NCBI GenBank assembly: GCA_034687125.1
Contig: JAQGBZ010000397.1
Location: forward strand, 1 to 54,691
Direction of reading: 5' to 3'
Origin: Neelides folsomi
Lineage: Eukaryota; Arthropoda; Collembola; Neelipleona; Neelidae
DNA: 54,691 nucleotides
Below the pieces are notes generated by a model, which saw only the letters and a list, made by a program, of their open reading frames with translations, made no database searches and was not told the origin of the DNA. The first letter of the stretch is position 1. Every line of letters starts with the position of its first letter. Both the position numbers and the translations under genes were made by a program. Of this stretch, positions 1-15,155 are shown piece after piece.

Positions 1-1616
1 CATTGTACGAGACATCCGAACAGACACGGACGAAACAATCAAGATCATGTTCAAAGCTATGCCGAGGAATCCAATGAGAGTTTTAATGATTCAAGAAGCT
101 CAGGTGTTTGTGAAAGAAGTTCGGATGTACAACGAGATTCTTCCGCTCATTGCTGTGAATACGATTTTTACGGCATATCCGAAATGTTATTATGCTCATC
201 ATGATGGGAAAACGGATTATCTTGCGTTGGAGAACTTAAAACCATATGGGTGAGTTAGTGAGTTTGGGTTGATTCATTAAACAAATAATCAAAACCAATC
301 TTATCTTTACACTTATAATAGGAAAAATAATAAAAATAAATATTACTGATATTTATACAATGTGGATTTTATGTGTATTTACATACACACAGTAATATTG
401 TAACTTCTTGGAATATATTTGGTTTAAGGTTCAAAATGAATGACAGACACAAAGGACTCGACTTCAAGCATATTAAATTGGTCACAAAGGTCATTTTTAT
501 AAAGAACTAGAATATGAAATGAAGGGTTAAATCTCGAATTGTAATCAATGCTAAATAATGCTAATTTTTGAAGGAATTGGCTAAATTCCACGCATTGTCA
601 TTCTTGCGATGGAACGGAAAAGGTGAGGAAATTCTTGCTGGGCGGGATTATTTGAAAGAAACGTTTTGGAAACCGCAAAGTGAAATCTCTGAAATTGGGA
701 AACTTTTTGTTGACGGCACTTTCCCCCAATTGGCTTCACTCCTTCATAAACGTGGACAAATTGAATTTGCCAAACGAGTTCTTCTCGTTAAACAAAACGA
801 TATTTTTCGACGGATGAATAAATTAACTTCAGTCTCATTGGATTTCCCAAATGTTATTAATCATGGTAATTGGTTAAATATAATTTCATCAATTAAAATA
901 TATCTTCAATTAAAATACATTTTAAATTATTTTCTATTAACCCGCCAAAGTTGTATTCAAATATTAAGCAATCAATTAATCTTGATTTTTGAATAAAGGT
1001 GACTGTTGGAACAATAATTTGCTGTTCAAATACGATCAAAGTAAATTCATAACAATTCAATAACAATCATTCAACCTTTTAAGTAATTGTGAGAAATTTA
1101 AAATAATTAAATTGTATTCAAAATAACGTTTTTAATATTTTAAAAGATGGAGTTCCAATTGAAACAAAGCTCGTGGATTTTCAAGTTTCCAAAGTTGGAC
1201 CGCGGTGTTTAGACTTGGCTTACTTGGCTTACTCAAGTTTCACCATCGAGGCTTTAAACACAAAGATTAACGATTTTCTCAAACTCTACCACGAGACTTT
1301 CATTGAGACGATCAAAAAGATCGGCGTTGAAGACTTGACCTTTAACGGCAACCCGCTCACTTTTGAATATTTGGTGGAAGAATGGAATGCTTTGAAGAGT
1401 TATGGAATGACCCTTTCGCTTATGCTCCTTCCAGCAATGTGCGCCAACTCCGATGACGTCCCCGATATGGAAACTCTCAAACCTGAGGATTTCACTTCTG
1501 ATCCAGAAACGACGGGAGCTTTCACTGGAATGCTGACAAACTCAAAGACCCTCATTGTTCGACTCGAGAATTTGGCCAAATATCATTTGCCTCAATGTTT
1601 TAAACAGACAGCATAA
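1..1616 (+). CDS. EcKinase-like (CHK kinase-like, DUF1679/EcKL) protein, 5' end missing
   Basis: Exons 1-249 (open to the window edge), 429-489, 574-865, 999-1040 and 1147-1616; splice phases agree at every junction. The family resembles choline/ethanolamine kinases and is thought to phosphorylate small molecules such as ecdysteroids or xenobiotics. Seen here: ELAKFHALSF after the second intron, the catalytic-loop motif HGDCWNNNLLF split by intron 3, and the metal-binding VDFQVSKVGPRCLDLAYL at the start of the last exon. These motifs appear in the order known for this family. The N-terminal nucleotide-binding part lies left of the window. A glycine codon split by the first intron (GG/G) supports that join. 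Substrate cannot be deduced. I am sure of the family, not of the biological role. Confidence 0.93.
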
Positions 1617-2131
1617 TTTAATAATTTCAATGTTTACATTTATATTAGTTCCAATTTGCAAATAAGTATTTGATTTTAATCATTAGTTTGAAAAAATGTA
1701 CAATTAGTAACATTATGTATAAAACCAACTGCAAATAATGAATGTTTATATGGTGTTTGATATATTATGTAATGATTTTGAATTAGCCCCCGTGCTGGTG
1801 GAACGAAAAGGAAAAGCATGATCAAGAAAAAGAAAACTACTCCAGCAGCTGTAAAGAAAGACTCAAGTGACAAATTCTCGAGCCATAATTAAATTGTTCG
1901 TTAATTTTTACATCAGATCTTTAATATTAAAATTTATTTTACTAACTAAATTTATAAATGTGATTTGTGATTTTCACAATAAAATAATAGTATATAATGT
2001 CCTATTAAATCAAAATTGTCAAATTAAATGTAAATGTATGCAGAACTTATTTGTATTTGAAATTGATCAATATCACTTAACGTGTGCAAATGAAAATATA
2101 TTTTATACAAATGTAGTTAAATAACCAATTG
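1617..2131. other. Convergent intergenic gap
   Basis: AT-rich sequence between the stop codons of two genes that end towards each other. Short open frames here have no recognisable content and no splice partners. I see no gene. Confidence 0.6.
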
Positions 2132-4454
2132 TTATTTTTGTTTTAAGAAATATTCCTTCTGAATGGTCTCCAAAGATTTTCCCTTTGTTTCAGGAATCCA
2201 AAAGTAAATGTAAATAATCGATGGAATACTCATAGATCCATAAAACCAAAAGAAACCGTAGTCGTTGATAACAAGCCTTAAGCTGTCGAATGATTTTGTT
2301 ACTCCAAAAATAAAAATCCACATCCACAAAACCACAATTCCAGTTCCAATTCCTGGAATAAAATTTAAGAAAAATAAAGCTCCAATTATTAATGCCCAAA
2401 TTATTTAGTACAGATTTACAAGTTCTTAACTCTACCTTTATTGTATGTAATAAACATTTAATTGTGTTCAATGTATAGTATACAAAGTTTTATACTATAC
2501 AGACCAATATTTAAAATATGCTTTAATTTATACAAAGCTTCCACTTAAGAAGTAAACATAGGGATAATGAAAATAATATGGAAATCCATAGAAATTTTTG
2601 TTAGTTTACACATGTTTTTATATTCCCTATGTTTACTTATTTCCTGGAAATTTTGTAGAAAATAACTATTATTATATTGTATTTTAAATCATATTATCTT
2701 CAAATACCTTTGACATGATGAGGAATTATTTCTGAATAAATAACAGGAGGAATTGAACCAATTCCCATAGAATAAGAAACAAAGAATATCACAATAGATG
2801 TTACTGGCAACCAATCAAGTCCATTCGGCACTTCCCCGTCATTTTGATCTTTTAAGTAAAAGAAAAGCCCAGTTGCTGAAAGGCCAACAGCAATTCCAAT
2901 TTCAGAAAGAATTAGCAAAACTCTTCGTCCTGCTCGGTCCATGAAGAAAAAGGATAAAACCACGGCCGAGGCAACAATGATTGCCGCCAAATTCGCATTG
3001 ACTGAACTTTCAGCTTCCAAGAAAATATCAACCGAATAAAATAAAATGGCTGTTACTCCAGACATAGCACCAACAATGTTTAAAAAGACTGAGAGAAGAA
3101 TTGGCTTTCGGATTTCGGGTTTCTGGTACAAATCCTTATATTTAAAATTTTGTTTTTCTTCATCTGCAATATAATTCATCATCTACAATTAGGGCAAAAT
3201 AAATGATAAATTACAAATTTTATAAAATTCACATTATTCATTTTTATTAAATTACTTCATCAATTTCTTCTTTAATTTGGTGATGGTGAACTGCACCTCG
3301 TAATTTCATTAGAACCTCAGCAGCTTCTTTTTCCATCCCTTTGTCTAAAAGGTATCTTGGAGACTCATGGACAAAGAACAACATTACAAAAACAAGAACT
3401 GGGAAAATTGACGCGTAAAGAGCAAGCCAATCCCATTCGGCAATTATGCCAAGTCCAAACCTATGAATAAATGTATTATATTGAAAATTATTTAATTATT
3501 GATAAAATATACCATAGATTATTAATGCGTGTTACCTACTATTTTAGAAATAAAAATATGCTCACATAAAAATAATCCCAAGTATATTAAATGTGTTACA
3601 GGCGAGACCCAAAGATCCTCGGATGTCTTTATGAGCAATTTCACTGATATAAATAGGAACAATTAATGTTGCTGCTCCAGCTCCAATTCCTAGGAAAAGA
3701 TAAAACGTTCTTATATTTATGTAATTTGATAAAATATTTCAATTAAATGCAACTTTATAAATTATTTTTTATACAATATTTTTTATATTAATTAATTGTT
3801 ATTAAAGGAAAAACCATTTATAATTCTTCCAATATAAATCATCCAAAGATTTTTAGCAAAAAATATCAATATCCAACCGATAAAAAAAGGAAAGCATATT
3901 CCAATGAGGCATTTCTTTCTACCAATTTTATTTGCAAATAATGCAAAAATTGGACCTCCAAAGATCCCCCCTAACTAAATGAACATTAATATGTGTGTAC
4001 AATTTACATGATTAAAAATATGAATTATTTTTGTGATATAAAATTAGAAATTTTAAATTCTAGATATTACTGCAACTAAAGATCCAATCCAAGATCGTTC
4101 GTTTTCTGTAAGTATTCCAAAATCTCCAGTTTCGTCAAGACTCGGAAGTGCAGGAGACGAATAACCGACGGAACATCCCGAACAAAACATTGTAAGTGAA
4201 GCTAAATTGTAGTTTATATATTAGTAAGAAGTCTAATTGATTTTTAATAAAAAATAAAGTGTAATATACAATATTGTTTTACTGTTTTCGTTAACGTAAA
4301 TAATTAACTTAATATTTGCTATAAAAGTATTATCTTATTTACCTGCAATGGTTATAAAAATTTGAATTTTTTTCGTAGGTACAAAAATTGGTTCAAGTAA
4401 TATTGCTGCTTGATTTTCATATATATTAATCGTTTGATCAGTTTTAAGATTCAT
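2132..4454 (-). CDS. MFS sugar transporter (facilitated trehalose transporter Tret1-like)
   Basis: Seven exons read leftwards: 4454-4343, 4201-4071, 3974-3815, 3689-3566, 3460-3256, 3182-2708 and 2352-2132; phases match throughout and give 475 residues, the usual size for the family. Plasma-membrane sugar carrier of the twelve-helix sugar-porter family; Tret1-type proteins move trehalose or glucose in insects. Signature motifs in order: a GRKK loop motif after helix 2 (about residue 100), VHESPRYLLDKG before the central loop (about 215), DRAGRR in the second half, and the terminal PETKGKSLETIQ. The start ATG at 4454 gives a short cytoplasmic N-terminus, as expected. The substrate is inferred from family only. 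The last intron carries a small inverted-repeat element. Confidence 0.93.
2547..2641. mobile_element. Small MITE in the last intron of the sugar transporter gene
   Basis: Arms at 2550-2564 and 2624-2638 are exact inverted repeats (AAGTAAACATAGGGA). The interior contains TATGGAAATCCATAGAAATT, which recurs in the same context at about 29.9 kb. Size is near 95 bp and there is no coding capacity. It lies wholly inside the intron between exons 2352-2132 and 3182-2708. Confidence 0.6.
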
Positions 4455-5168
4455 TTTGAATATACAGATAATATGCAAATTTTCGGTTTAAAGACTGTAT
4501 TTTGCAGTATAGTTATGTTATTGTGCTTTTAAATAACTTATTTTGAAATTCCAATTTTTATTTTTGAATTCATTTAAATATCGAAATTTAATTTAAATGT
4601 CTCGGCTTTGACAGTAGTATCTTACAATGTGTAATGTATTTATACCTATGTAATTCTATCAGTGATGTGTAATTGTAAAATTGTATAAAAACTTAAAGGA
4701 TTAATTAAGTGGTTATTAATTTTATCATTTGTTGAAATGACCAAATATTGCAAGTATGTATAACAACTGTTCAAATGATTAAATAGTATGAGATTAATGT
4801 ATATTAACTCACAAAATGTATGATATTCTTATCTGTGTGCATATATCTACTATTTAGATTTATTTAATATTATGAAACATCAATAATCTTATATTGTACA
4901 TTTTACAATTTATGTTTTATCTTATTGGCATTTTAAAGATCAAAATTTAAAGTATGTAAATGGTATTATAAATAACTGTTGCGAACAATCTCTGCATTGT
5001 AATAATACACACACGTAACCGTTTTTCCATTGAGCACTTTTTATTAAACAATGTATGTATTATCATTAAAAGTGGGCTTTAGGTTATCTAAAAGACTTAT
5101 AATTGTAACCAACATTTAACATATTACCCTTCATAATTCATAAGTTTAATACATACAACATACATGTA
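4455..5168. other. Intergenic, AT-rich; upstream of the sugar transporter
   Basis: Presumed 5' flank and promoter of the leftward sugar transporter gene. No open frame or strong element is visible. Scattered short AT runs only. Confidence 0.5.
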
Positions 5169-6539
5169 CTAAAGCCGGCCGGTTGCTATAAAACATGTTT
5201 ATAAAATCAGATATATTTAGATTCGACGGGAATGAATGTCACGTATATTTTCGATGTTTTCCCCTCATCTCCTTCACCATCTTGTACCGTTTTTTCCATG
5301 CTGCAAAAACCGCTCTTGTCTTGGCAATGTCAAGTTTTCTCCATTCTTCTTAAATAGCTTCCCAAACTCCTTTTAGCGCCTTTGCCTTTCGTCTCCAAAG
5401 TCGCTGCTTGAGATAGCCGAATCCGAAGAAATCCATCGGAGAGATGTCAAGAGATTTGACTGGAATTTCTTTGTTGGGTGTAATTGTTATACCCAACCGT
5501 CTCTTAAGGTCTTGAGCGTAAATTTGAGTCTTCTTTCCCGTGTGGGAAGTTGCACGGTCATGGTGAACGAAGACTCTACGAAGCTCATCTTGTGTAGAGT
5601 TTTGGCAGATGTTCTTCAAGTAAAGGTTTTAATACCTTTTCGATGTAGAATATCTGATTGACCTTAGTTTCGGGGGGGGGGGGGTACTTTCACAAGGGGA
5701 AGTGGTCCTCTACCACATAAAGCTCCAACCACCATAACTTTTTGCCCATACCTTTCTTTTTTCTGGAAGACCCAATCTTCGTTCAGTTTTTCACCCACTT
5801 TAGAATTGGCTATTCTTCTTTCACCATTGCAGTCTTCTAGCATAAACAATGCCTCATCAATGGTAACTGCAAATTCGCTTTCTTCCAATTAATCTTTTCC
5901 TGAGCAATTCTGCAGTGCTTTCTCTTATTGCAAAATGACGCGGGAGTAGGCGATGAACTTTTGGCTTCATTCGCATTGTAAATCCCATATTTTTAATCTC
6001 AGTACCTATTGTCGTCTTTCCTAAATTTAACGAATGTGCCATTGATTTTTGACTAGGGGGATTTTCCTTTTTGATAAAGAGGCGGATTTTCTTCAATTTG
6101 TCCGGTGTAACCTTTCTCCGAGGCTGATTTTTTGGGGGAGTTTTCAATCCTCTCATTCTTGTCTGTCTCCTTTTGCCTGTAGTTATTTCTTTGTAAATAT
6201 GGGTAATTTTTATAAATTATTGATTATTGGATTACCTTTATAATGAACGATGTTGTGAACAGCACTTCTACTAATAAAAATCTGATCATTTCTCAAATGT
6301 TTCACAATCTCATTCTGGCTATAAGTTTTTGAGTAAGCTAATACCATTCCCTCAACTTTCGGGCTTATTTTGGGACCCATAATGATGACAAAACTAAAGA
6401 ATTTTTATCTCATTACATGTAAGGATGCAATAATAAGGTAATAATGAAATGCCGCCAAATTTCATCCCGCCAACTCGGTCTATAACTAAAATAGAAGATC
6501 ACCCACACAGCCTGTTTTATAGCAACCAGCCGGCTTTAG
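5169..6539 (-). mobile_element. Tc1/mariner-superfamily element, decayed copy
   Basis: Terminal inverted repeats of about 27 bp at 5167-5194 and 6514-6541 differ at one base (CTAAAGCCGGCYGGTTGC core) and are bordered by TA on both sides, the target duplication expected for this superfamily. The 1.37-kb length and a single leftward transposase-derived frame agree. The near-identical ends against a broken reading frame suggest a fairly recent insertion whose coding part has since decayed, or spread by another source of transposase. Confidence 0.92.
5350..6380 (-). pseudogene. Tc1/mariner-type transposase, frame-broken, DD41D-like spacing
   Basis: Reads leftwards from ATG at 6380: a helix-turn-helix part (KVEGMVLAYSKTYSQNEIV) to about 6237, a possible short intron (GTAATC at 6236 leftwards), a second HTH segment (6156-5857), then a shift into another frame (5888-5664) holding VTIDEALFMLED with the first catalytic Asp. 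A run of 13 G (5672-5684; C on the coding strand) lies where the frame changes again. The last piece, 5619-5350, holds VFVHHDRATSHTG with the second Asp and LDISPMDFF with the third, 41 residues apart, suggesting the DD41D group. At least two frame breaks mean no functional transposase. Confidence 0.85.
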
Positions 6540-6541
6540 TA

Positions 6542-7530
6542 TGTATCTAATATCTTCAGTGAGGATATATACGACCTTTAAGATTTTATTTTAGGTATAG
6601 TAAATGTGACTCCTAATCCTATATGTAGAATATGGGTATTATTCGTATTATACATGCCTAATTTTAATTATGAACCATCTTGTACCATTTAAATAAAATC
6701 CCACAAATATCTTATTTCTTAGCTCGATTAAACGTAAAACTGTAATGGCTATTTAATTGATTTATGTACTAATTTAGGAGAATTCCTAATTTTGGCAAGT
6801 GGTGATATAAATTGTGGTTGTACTTTACCTATAAATAAATTGTGTTGTAAGTTGTAACAACACGAATAATTTCAAGGTGTTTCATTTTCAACATCTGTGA
6901 TGACGAGCATTTTGTAAATTATTGTTCGACCACAAAAATGAACATTATTTTAAGAAAATTGACGAAAATTAATGGTTTTTTTTGCTTTTGAACGTGCCAT
7001 AGGTATTCACAGAAATAAGGCATATGGTATAGGTAAATTATATTGGATATGCAATTAAAGAATTGTAAAATAAGAATTTGATTCAATCTTAATTATTATT
7101 TTATTATTGATTGATTAATAATATACCTATATACCTATTTAATAAAATAATAATTTTTAACAAAAATAATATCAAATTATACAATTACAGACTTGATTAC
7201 ATTAATAAACCAATCGTCTCTTTCTTTGAGTAAGTAAACTATCGATTTAGAGTACAACATAAATAACATACATTAACAGAATTTCTTTTCAAGTTTGTTA
7301 TTCTCATTTATATTTTATCGGTTTAAAAAATTATGTTTAATAAAAAAATAGAAGTAAATATGTTTTAAATGAACATTGTCAAACAAATCAATTGACTAGG
7401 AGGATGCGGAACAATAATCAACCCCAGAATATTAATAAATGTCCCATAATCTTTTTAAATTTATGGCCCATTTAATTGATATTCATGAATCATATAATAA
7501 ATATAAATAAGTTTCTCAGATATGAAATTG
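6542..7530. other. Intergenic, AT-rich
   Basis: Nearly 1 kb of AT-rich sequence between the transposon and the esterase promoter. No open frame of substance, no inverted repeat that I could recognise. Confidence 0.5.
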
Positions 7531-7538
7531 TATAAATA
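7531..7538 (+). promoter_or_regulatory. Probable TATA box of the esterase gene
   Basis: TATAAATA lies 45 bp before the esterase ATG at 7576, leaving room for a start site about 30 bp downstream and a very short leader. The match is good, but the region is AT-rich and such matches arise by chance. Confidence 0.4.
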
Positions 7539-7575
7539 GAAAGGATAAGCGATTGAAAATTAGTGCAGAATTAAA

Positions 7576-9940
<2,365 letters not shown>

Positions 9941-9996
9941 TTTATTTTATAATTCTGAAATAATAACGTTAAAATATTTGTAATTGAATTGAATTG

Positions 9997-10002
9997 AATA
10001 AA
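9997..10002 (+). terminator. Polyadenylation signal of the esterase gene
   Basis: AATAAA 57 bp after the esterase stop codon, a normal distance. No other strong candidate is closer. Confidence 0.5.
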
Positions 10003-10329
10003 GTACATAAATAATGTACATGAATTACATAAATCACATAATAGTGTAATAAAGTAATAATAATCGAATCTAAATTTTCATTTAAGAATTAATAAATTAT
10101 GTATGAGATTTCATTTCTCTCAATTTTCCCTGGAATTATTTCTCAGATACCTTTATCCTGCATCCTGCACAATTTCCCCCTTCACTTTTCTGCAACTTAA
10201 AAATTATTTTACTTCTACTTTTAATTTTATGAATTGGAGACAAGTCAATAAAAAATTAACCAATTAATCGATCAAATTTTCCTTTTCCTATTATACTTTT
10301 TAACAGTTACCTTGCAAACACATTTTAAA

Positions 10330-11844
10330 ATGCCTAGAGAATTTGAAATGTATAAATTGAAATATCCAAATTTAAAAGAAATAAGTATCCCTCTTAAAAG
10401 AATTGAAATTCCAAATGTTTACAAAGAAAAAGTTTCTCATCATAAAAAAATTACCAAACAAGCTTTTTCATTCGAACCACAAACTGAAGGTATATTCAAT
10501 TTCATTAAATAATATGAAATAAATATGAAATATTATTTTTAAATGATGATTTTTCTAATCTATATACAATAACCATAAATAATGTAAATAATGTTTCAGC
10601 AACTTCTCATTCTTCACAAGACGGGGAAATTAAAATGGAATTTGAAGCTGGAGAAGTTTTCTGTCAAACGAAAGATGGTGAGTTTTTTTAAACTCATAAA
10701 TATTGTATTATTATAAAAATTATAATATATTAAACATAAATTAAACTTAAACGATATTGACGGTATTATTGTATGAGTATTACATTTGCAATGAAAGTTG
10801 ATCGTAATAATAATTAATGAAATTAATTTTATAGAAAATGAACCTCGACAAGATGAAGAGGCAATTTACATTTTACCTGACAGCCATTTCACCTGTTCAA
10901 AATGTACCGAAGAGTTTTTTGATGAAAGGGAATTTGAATCTCACTTTAAACATTGTGAAGTTGAAGATTCTGAAGATAATGTAATTGATCTCGAGGAGGA
11001 TGAAAAGGATCCTGGTTATTGTCAACCTGAAATTTTACCAAACAACAAAAAAATATGCCCAATTTGCAATGTGACACTTTCAGGCAAATCAAGATTCACA
11101 CGTCACATTAGATGTCATAAACCCCAAGAGACCAATACTCTCGAACGTCGATTTGTATGTGCAATTTGTGGTCTCTCATTTCTTTATCTCAATGAATTTA
11201 AAAGACACAACGAAACGACGCACGCAAATATAAAAAATAATACATATATGAGAAAGTGCAAATACAAATGTCCTGATTGTCCAATGGTTTTCACTACTGA
11301 GAAATATTTAAAATCTCATTCTACAATTCACTCAGGAGAAAGTAAACACAAATGTCATTTATGCCCAAGAAGTTTTTCATCGGCCTTCCATTTGACTTCT
11401 CATCTTGTAATTCACGGCAGGGAAAAACCGAAAAAATCTGAATCCAACGATGCAAAATCTGGAAGCTCGAAAACTCAATCAGAGTTTAAAGAAAAAAGTT
11501 CTAAGCCTAAAACAGTTAAATGTAAAATTTGTCATGATGCATTTGACGACAATAATCAACTTCAAAGTCACGTTGTTAAATCCCACGGAGAAAAAATTTT
11601 CAAATGTTCAATGTGTTCTCTTAGTTTTAAGCGAAATGGAGATTTGAAAAAGCACACAATGATCCACTCTGAGATTAAGCCATTTAAATGCCATTTGTGT
11701 GATAAGGGTTTTTCAAGATCAAATTCCTTAACACGTCATATTGTAGTTCATACTAATATCAAACCATTCAAATGTGAAACTTGTAATGACTCATTTACGA
11801 GAAGGTATACTTTGAAAAATCACTTGAAGGTATATTCACATTGA
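10330..11844 (+). CDS. C2H2 zinc-finger protein
   Basis: Exons 10330-10489, 10600-10677 and 10835-11844 in matching phases, 415 residues. The N-terminal 80 residues have no recognised domain. From about residue 95 there are eight C2H2-type fingers, for example CPICNVTLSGKSRFTRHIRCH, with linkers such as HSEIKPFKC and HTNIKPFKC typical of DNA-binding arrays; a basic Ser/Lys-rich stretch splits them into two groups. Probably a nuclear transcription factor; target unknown. The last finger ends HLKVYSH, five residues between the histidines, directly before the stop. AAGGTATATT at this point also resembles a donor and matches the true donor of exon 1, so an additional 3' exon is possible. Confidence 0.88.
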
Positions 11845-12936
11845 TGAAGTAATAATTATTAAATTATCTAAATGGAGTGATGGAATATATTATGTAAATA
11901 TTTATTGTAATATTATAAAGTAAAATATCATCGTTTACTATCAAACATAATAATTTGTAAGTCATGTCATAAGTTTGAATGAATGTTTCATCCAGTATTT
12001 CTAGGTTATTTATATATGTACATAGTTTGTAGTCTGTATATAAGATATGTATGTGTTAAATGTTTTTTGTATACTTTTTTAACAATTAATTATTAAAATA
12101 CATATGATTGTTATATTGATTACTTTTAATGTGCCATTTTATTTATTAAAGTCAATGTAAGTTGTTTAGTTTAAGTTGGATTTTTGTAAAACTTATTTTA
12201 ATCTGAATAAACGAAAATTTATTGATTCTAAAAATTTAATTTAACGTATATTTTAGTGTCACATTACATTCCTAATTCCTAATTAATTATTAATATTTGT
12301 AATTGGAATCTACTAGTATAATTCCCATTCTAGTGAATTAATATTGTCCTCGAATTAAAAAACAATATGAATAAATTATTCCGCTACATCGCTATAATTG
12401 GAATTTTTTCAAACATTTCTTTATGATATGAGTCATTGAAATGAAAGATTAATAATTTATAATATCTTAACTATAAAAGATTGTAAAAACTCTGTCTATA
12501 ATTAGTGTCTTTAGTTATACATGTATCTACTTGTATACACTTATTTTTACGACATCTAACCCTTTTTAAGTCTTATAACTCATAGCATTTCTTAGAAAGG
12601 TTTTAATTTTCATATATTTAGAACTAAATATTTATTGTGTACCATTATATGAAAGTTAAATATTATTTTTGTGTACAATAAATGTTTCAGTTCAGTCCAG
12701 AAGTGTTTACTTATACCATTATATAAAGTCGAAATAAATTGCTCTTATTGTAAACTCATATATTTATTCTTTAATCATAGTATTAAAATAATTGATAGAG
12801 AAACATATTATAATCAATCTACACAATTAAATAACAAAATTATATTTATTTTATGTTTTAATTTTATAACTAACATAATTTATTAATCAAGATTAACAGA
12901 ATTATAGAAATTGAAGTATTATTTTTCGAATAAAAC
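11845..12936. other. Intergenic, very AT-rich
   Basis: 3' flank of the zinc-finger gene and 5' flank of the next gene. One open frame at 12671-12886 has low-complexity AT-derived composition and no supporting signal. Nothing else seen. Confidence 0.5.
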
Positions 12937-14637
12937 ATGGATTTAAACGATGAACATTTGAATCCGCTTTACATACTCCCGGTAAGTAATTTTTGAAAAT
13001 GGGCATTTATAATTAAAATTAATATTTATGTAATAGGTAGGTCTTAGCAACTTGTAATTACTTTGTTAGATCATTTAGAGCATGTAAAATCAAGAGAATA
13101 GAATTCATATTTACCAAATGCAAATAATATACCATACATATTACTTATAAAAGTGTAATTAAAACAATTTTTTGTTGAATTTAGGTGTTAGAAAACGTGT
13201 TAAAATATGCAGAAATTGAATCAATACCACGATTAAAAGAACTTCGGAATATAAATTCCATTTGGAGCATCTGTGCAGGAAATGCTTTGAAAAACGCGAA
13301 TTCTAAAATTTCCAATTTTGCAACTCTGGCAAATGAAGATAAAATACAAGAATTTATTCATCTATTCAAAAATGGAACGATTCTTCACGATTGTTTCACT
13401 TTTCAACCAAATGTCAGAATATGCCTTCATAATACAATATTTATGAATTTTATGACCCAATTTGGAAACAGAATTAGAGTTCTTGTTTTGAAAGGTTATT
13501 CTATAAAGGAAAAAAATCTGCAATCTTTTGAACCAACACATTTTCTAAATCTCGAACCTAAAACTTTTCGTCGATTGATTTTACGTATTCCGAATCTTGA
13601 ATCTTTACAATTTGACGACGCTGCTTTGGAAAATCAACTTTTCACACCTGCAGACAATTTGAGGAAATTGGAGAAACTCGCCATTGGATGTATTCCAATC
13701 AAAATGACTATTGGGAGAGAATTGATGATGTATGCGAAAAACTTGAAAGAAATTACTATCACGTTTTTAACAAATGAACACAAATCCTCCAAATTTGGAC
13801 TTTTTACAACTTTGACAACAATGGCGGAGTTAAAAATGAAGTTTGAAAAATTGACGATTGAGACAATTAATTGTAACTACCTTGATGACTTCCCAACAAA
13901 TGATACTTGGGGATTTTACGATTTTTCAACAATCAAGTTCAACAAACTCCAAATAAAAATAAAATGGTAAGTTTTTTTTAAATATTTATAAACAATATTT
14001 AAAAAATATTTTTATTTATTTTATTTTTTACAGTTATAGCATGCGCAATACAATTCAATTATACATTTTCATGTCCAATCACTCTTCCTTGAACTCTATT
14101 GAAGAATTTACTGAAGAAATTGAAAGCATTAAAACAAGTTCAACAGGGAACTATGATTACATGCAACCATTTTTGTTTAAAAATTTGAAAACTTTAACTC
14201 TCAAATTTCCTCCAACATTCATAGCTACAGGTCAGATTGGATGCTATTTGAATTTACCGCACCTCGAAAATCTGACAATAATGAATTGCATTATGGAGAT
14301 TCCGTTTAATTACAGTTCCAAATGCTCCGCCATGAAAAACTTTTCCCTTATTAACATCGTTGGTGTTAGACTTATACCAAATGCACGATATGACCGATTT
14401 TTTAGCACCCATCTGGGGAATTTGAAGAGTTTCATTTTCAGAATAAATTCCTTTCATGAATTAGCAAATGAATATAATGGACGCATAACGGAAAATGAGT
14501 TGTGTATTATGATCATTCATAAACACTTTAGCTGGGCAACAAAGGAATTCCCTGAACAAATCTTGAAATTTTCTTATCCAGTTTTAAAACCAAGCTACGA
14601 ATGGCTTTTTAATCTTGAGCTTAGTCAGTTTAAATGA
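12937..14637 (+). CDS. F-box/LRR-like protein
   Basis: Exons 12937-12981, 13185-13966 and 14034-14637 in matching phases, 476 residues. The N-terminus (LPVLENVLKYAEIESIPRL, then NSIWS) fits the leucine/proline/tryptophan pattern of an F-box. The rest shows irregular leucine-rich spacing, such as FRRLILRIPNLESLQF, LRKLEKLAIG and LPHLENLTIMNC, like the LRR arm of SCF ubiquitin-ligase substrate adaptors. Such genes form large lineage-specific families in some arthropods. The F-box is weak and I call it by pattern only. Substrate unknown. No transmembrane or signal segment. Confidence 0.72.
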
Positions 14638-15155
14638 GAAATCATTGTTTTAATTAATCCTGACGATTTATTTTAAGCATTTTATGCTTATAAAAATTTC
14701 TTTTAACTTTAACAATACTTTTGAATCATATTTTAACTAATTAAATGTATTCTATGGATGTGCTAAAAATTATAATCAATAAGCTATTTATGTAAGTAGG
14801 TATTTAAATTAAGTATGTTAATACTTTATTTTGTTTTTAAAGTATTAAAATCCTTTAGATGTATATAGTATATATTTATAGTAGGTTTAAATTGTTAAGT
14901 ATTAATTAAACAAAAAATCTATTTTTAGAAACCAAATAGCATATATCTAAACTTAAAGCTTACAAAATACATACAGATATATTGTTAATATTTATATTTT
15001 AAAAAAGAAATTATTATATAACTTGTTATTTTTTAAATATTTTATTTATTTTGTTCAACAACTTTTTTTCAGTTCTAATATTTTAATATGTTTTATATAA
15101 TTATATAATATATATATATAGTAAGATATAAGTACAATAATATAAATTTTTACAT
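14638..15155. other. Convergent intergenic gap
   Basis: AT-rich sequence between two genes that converge. No gene or repeat recognised. Confidence 0.5.

Noticed and set aside
12671..12886. 71-codon frame in the gap before the F-box gene
   Set aside because: Composition is that of random AT-rich DNA and there is no supporting signal.
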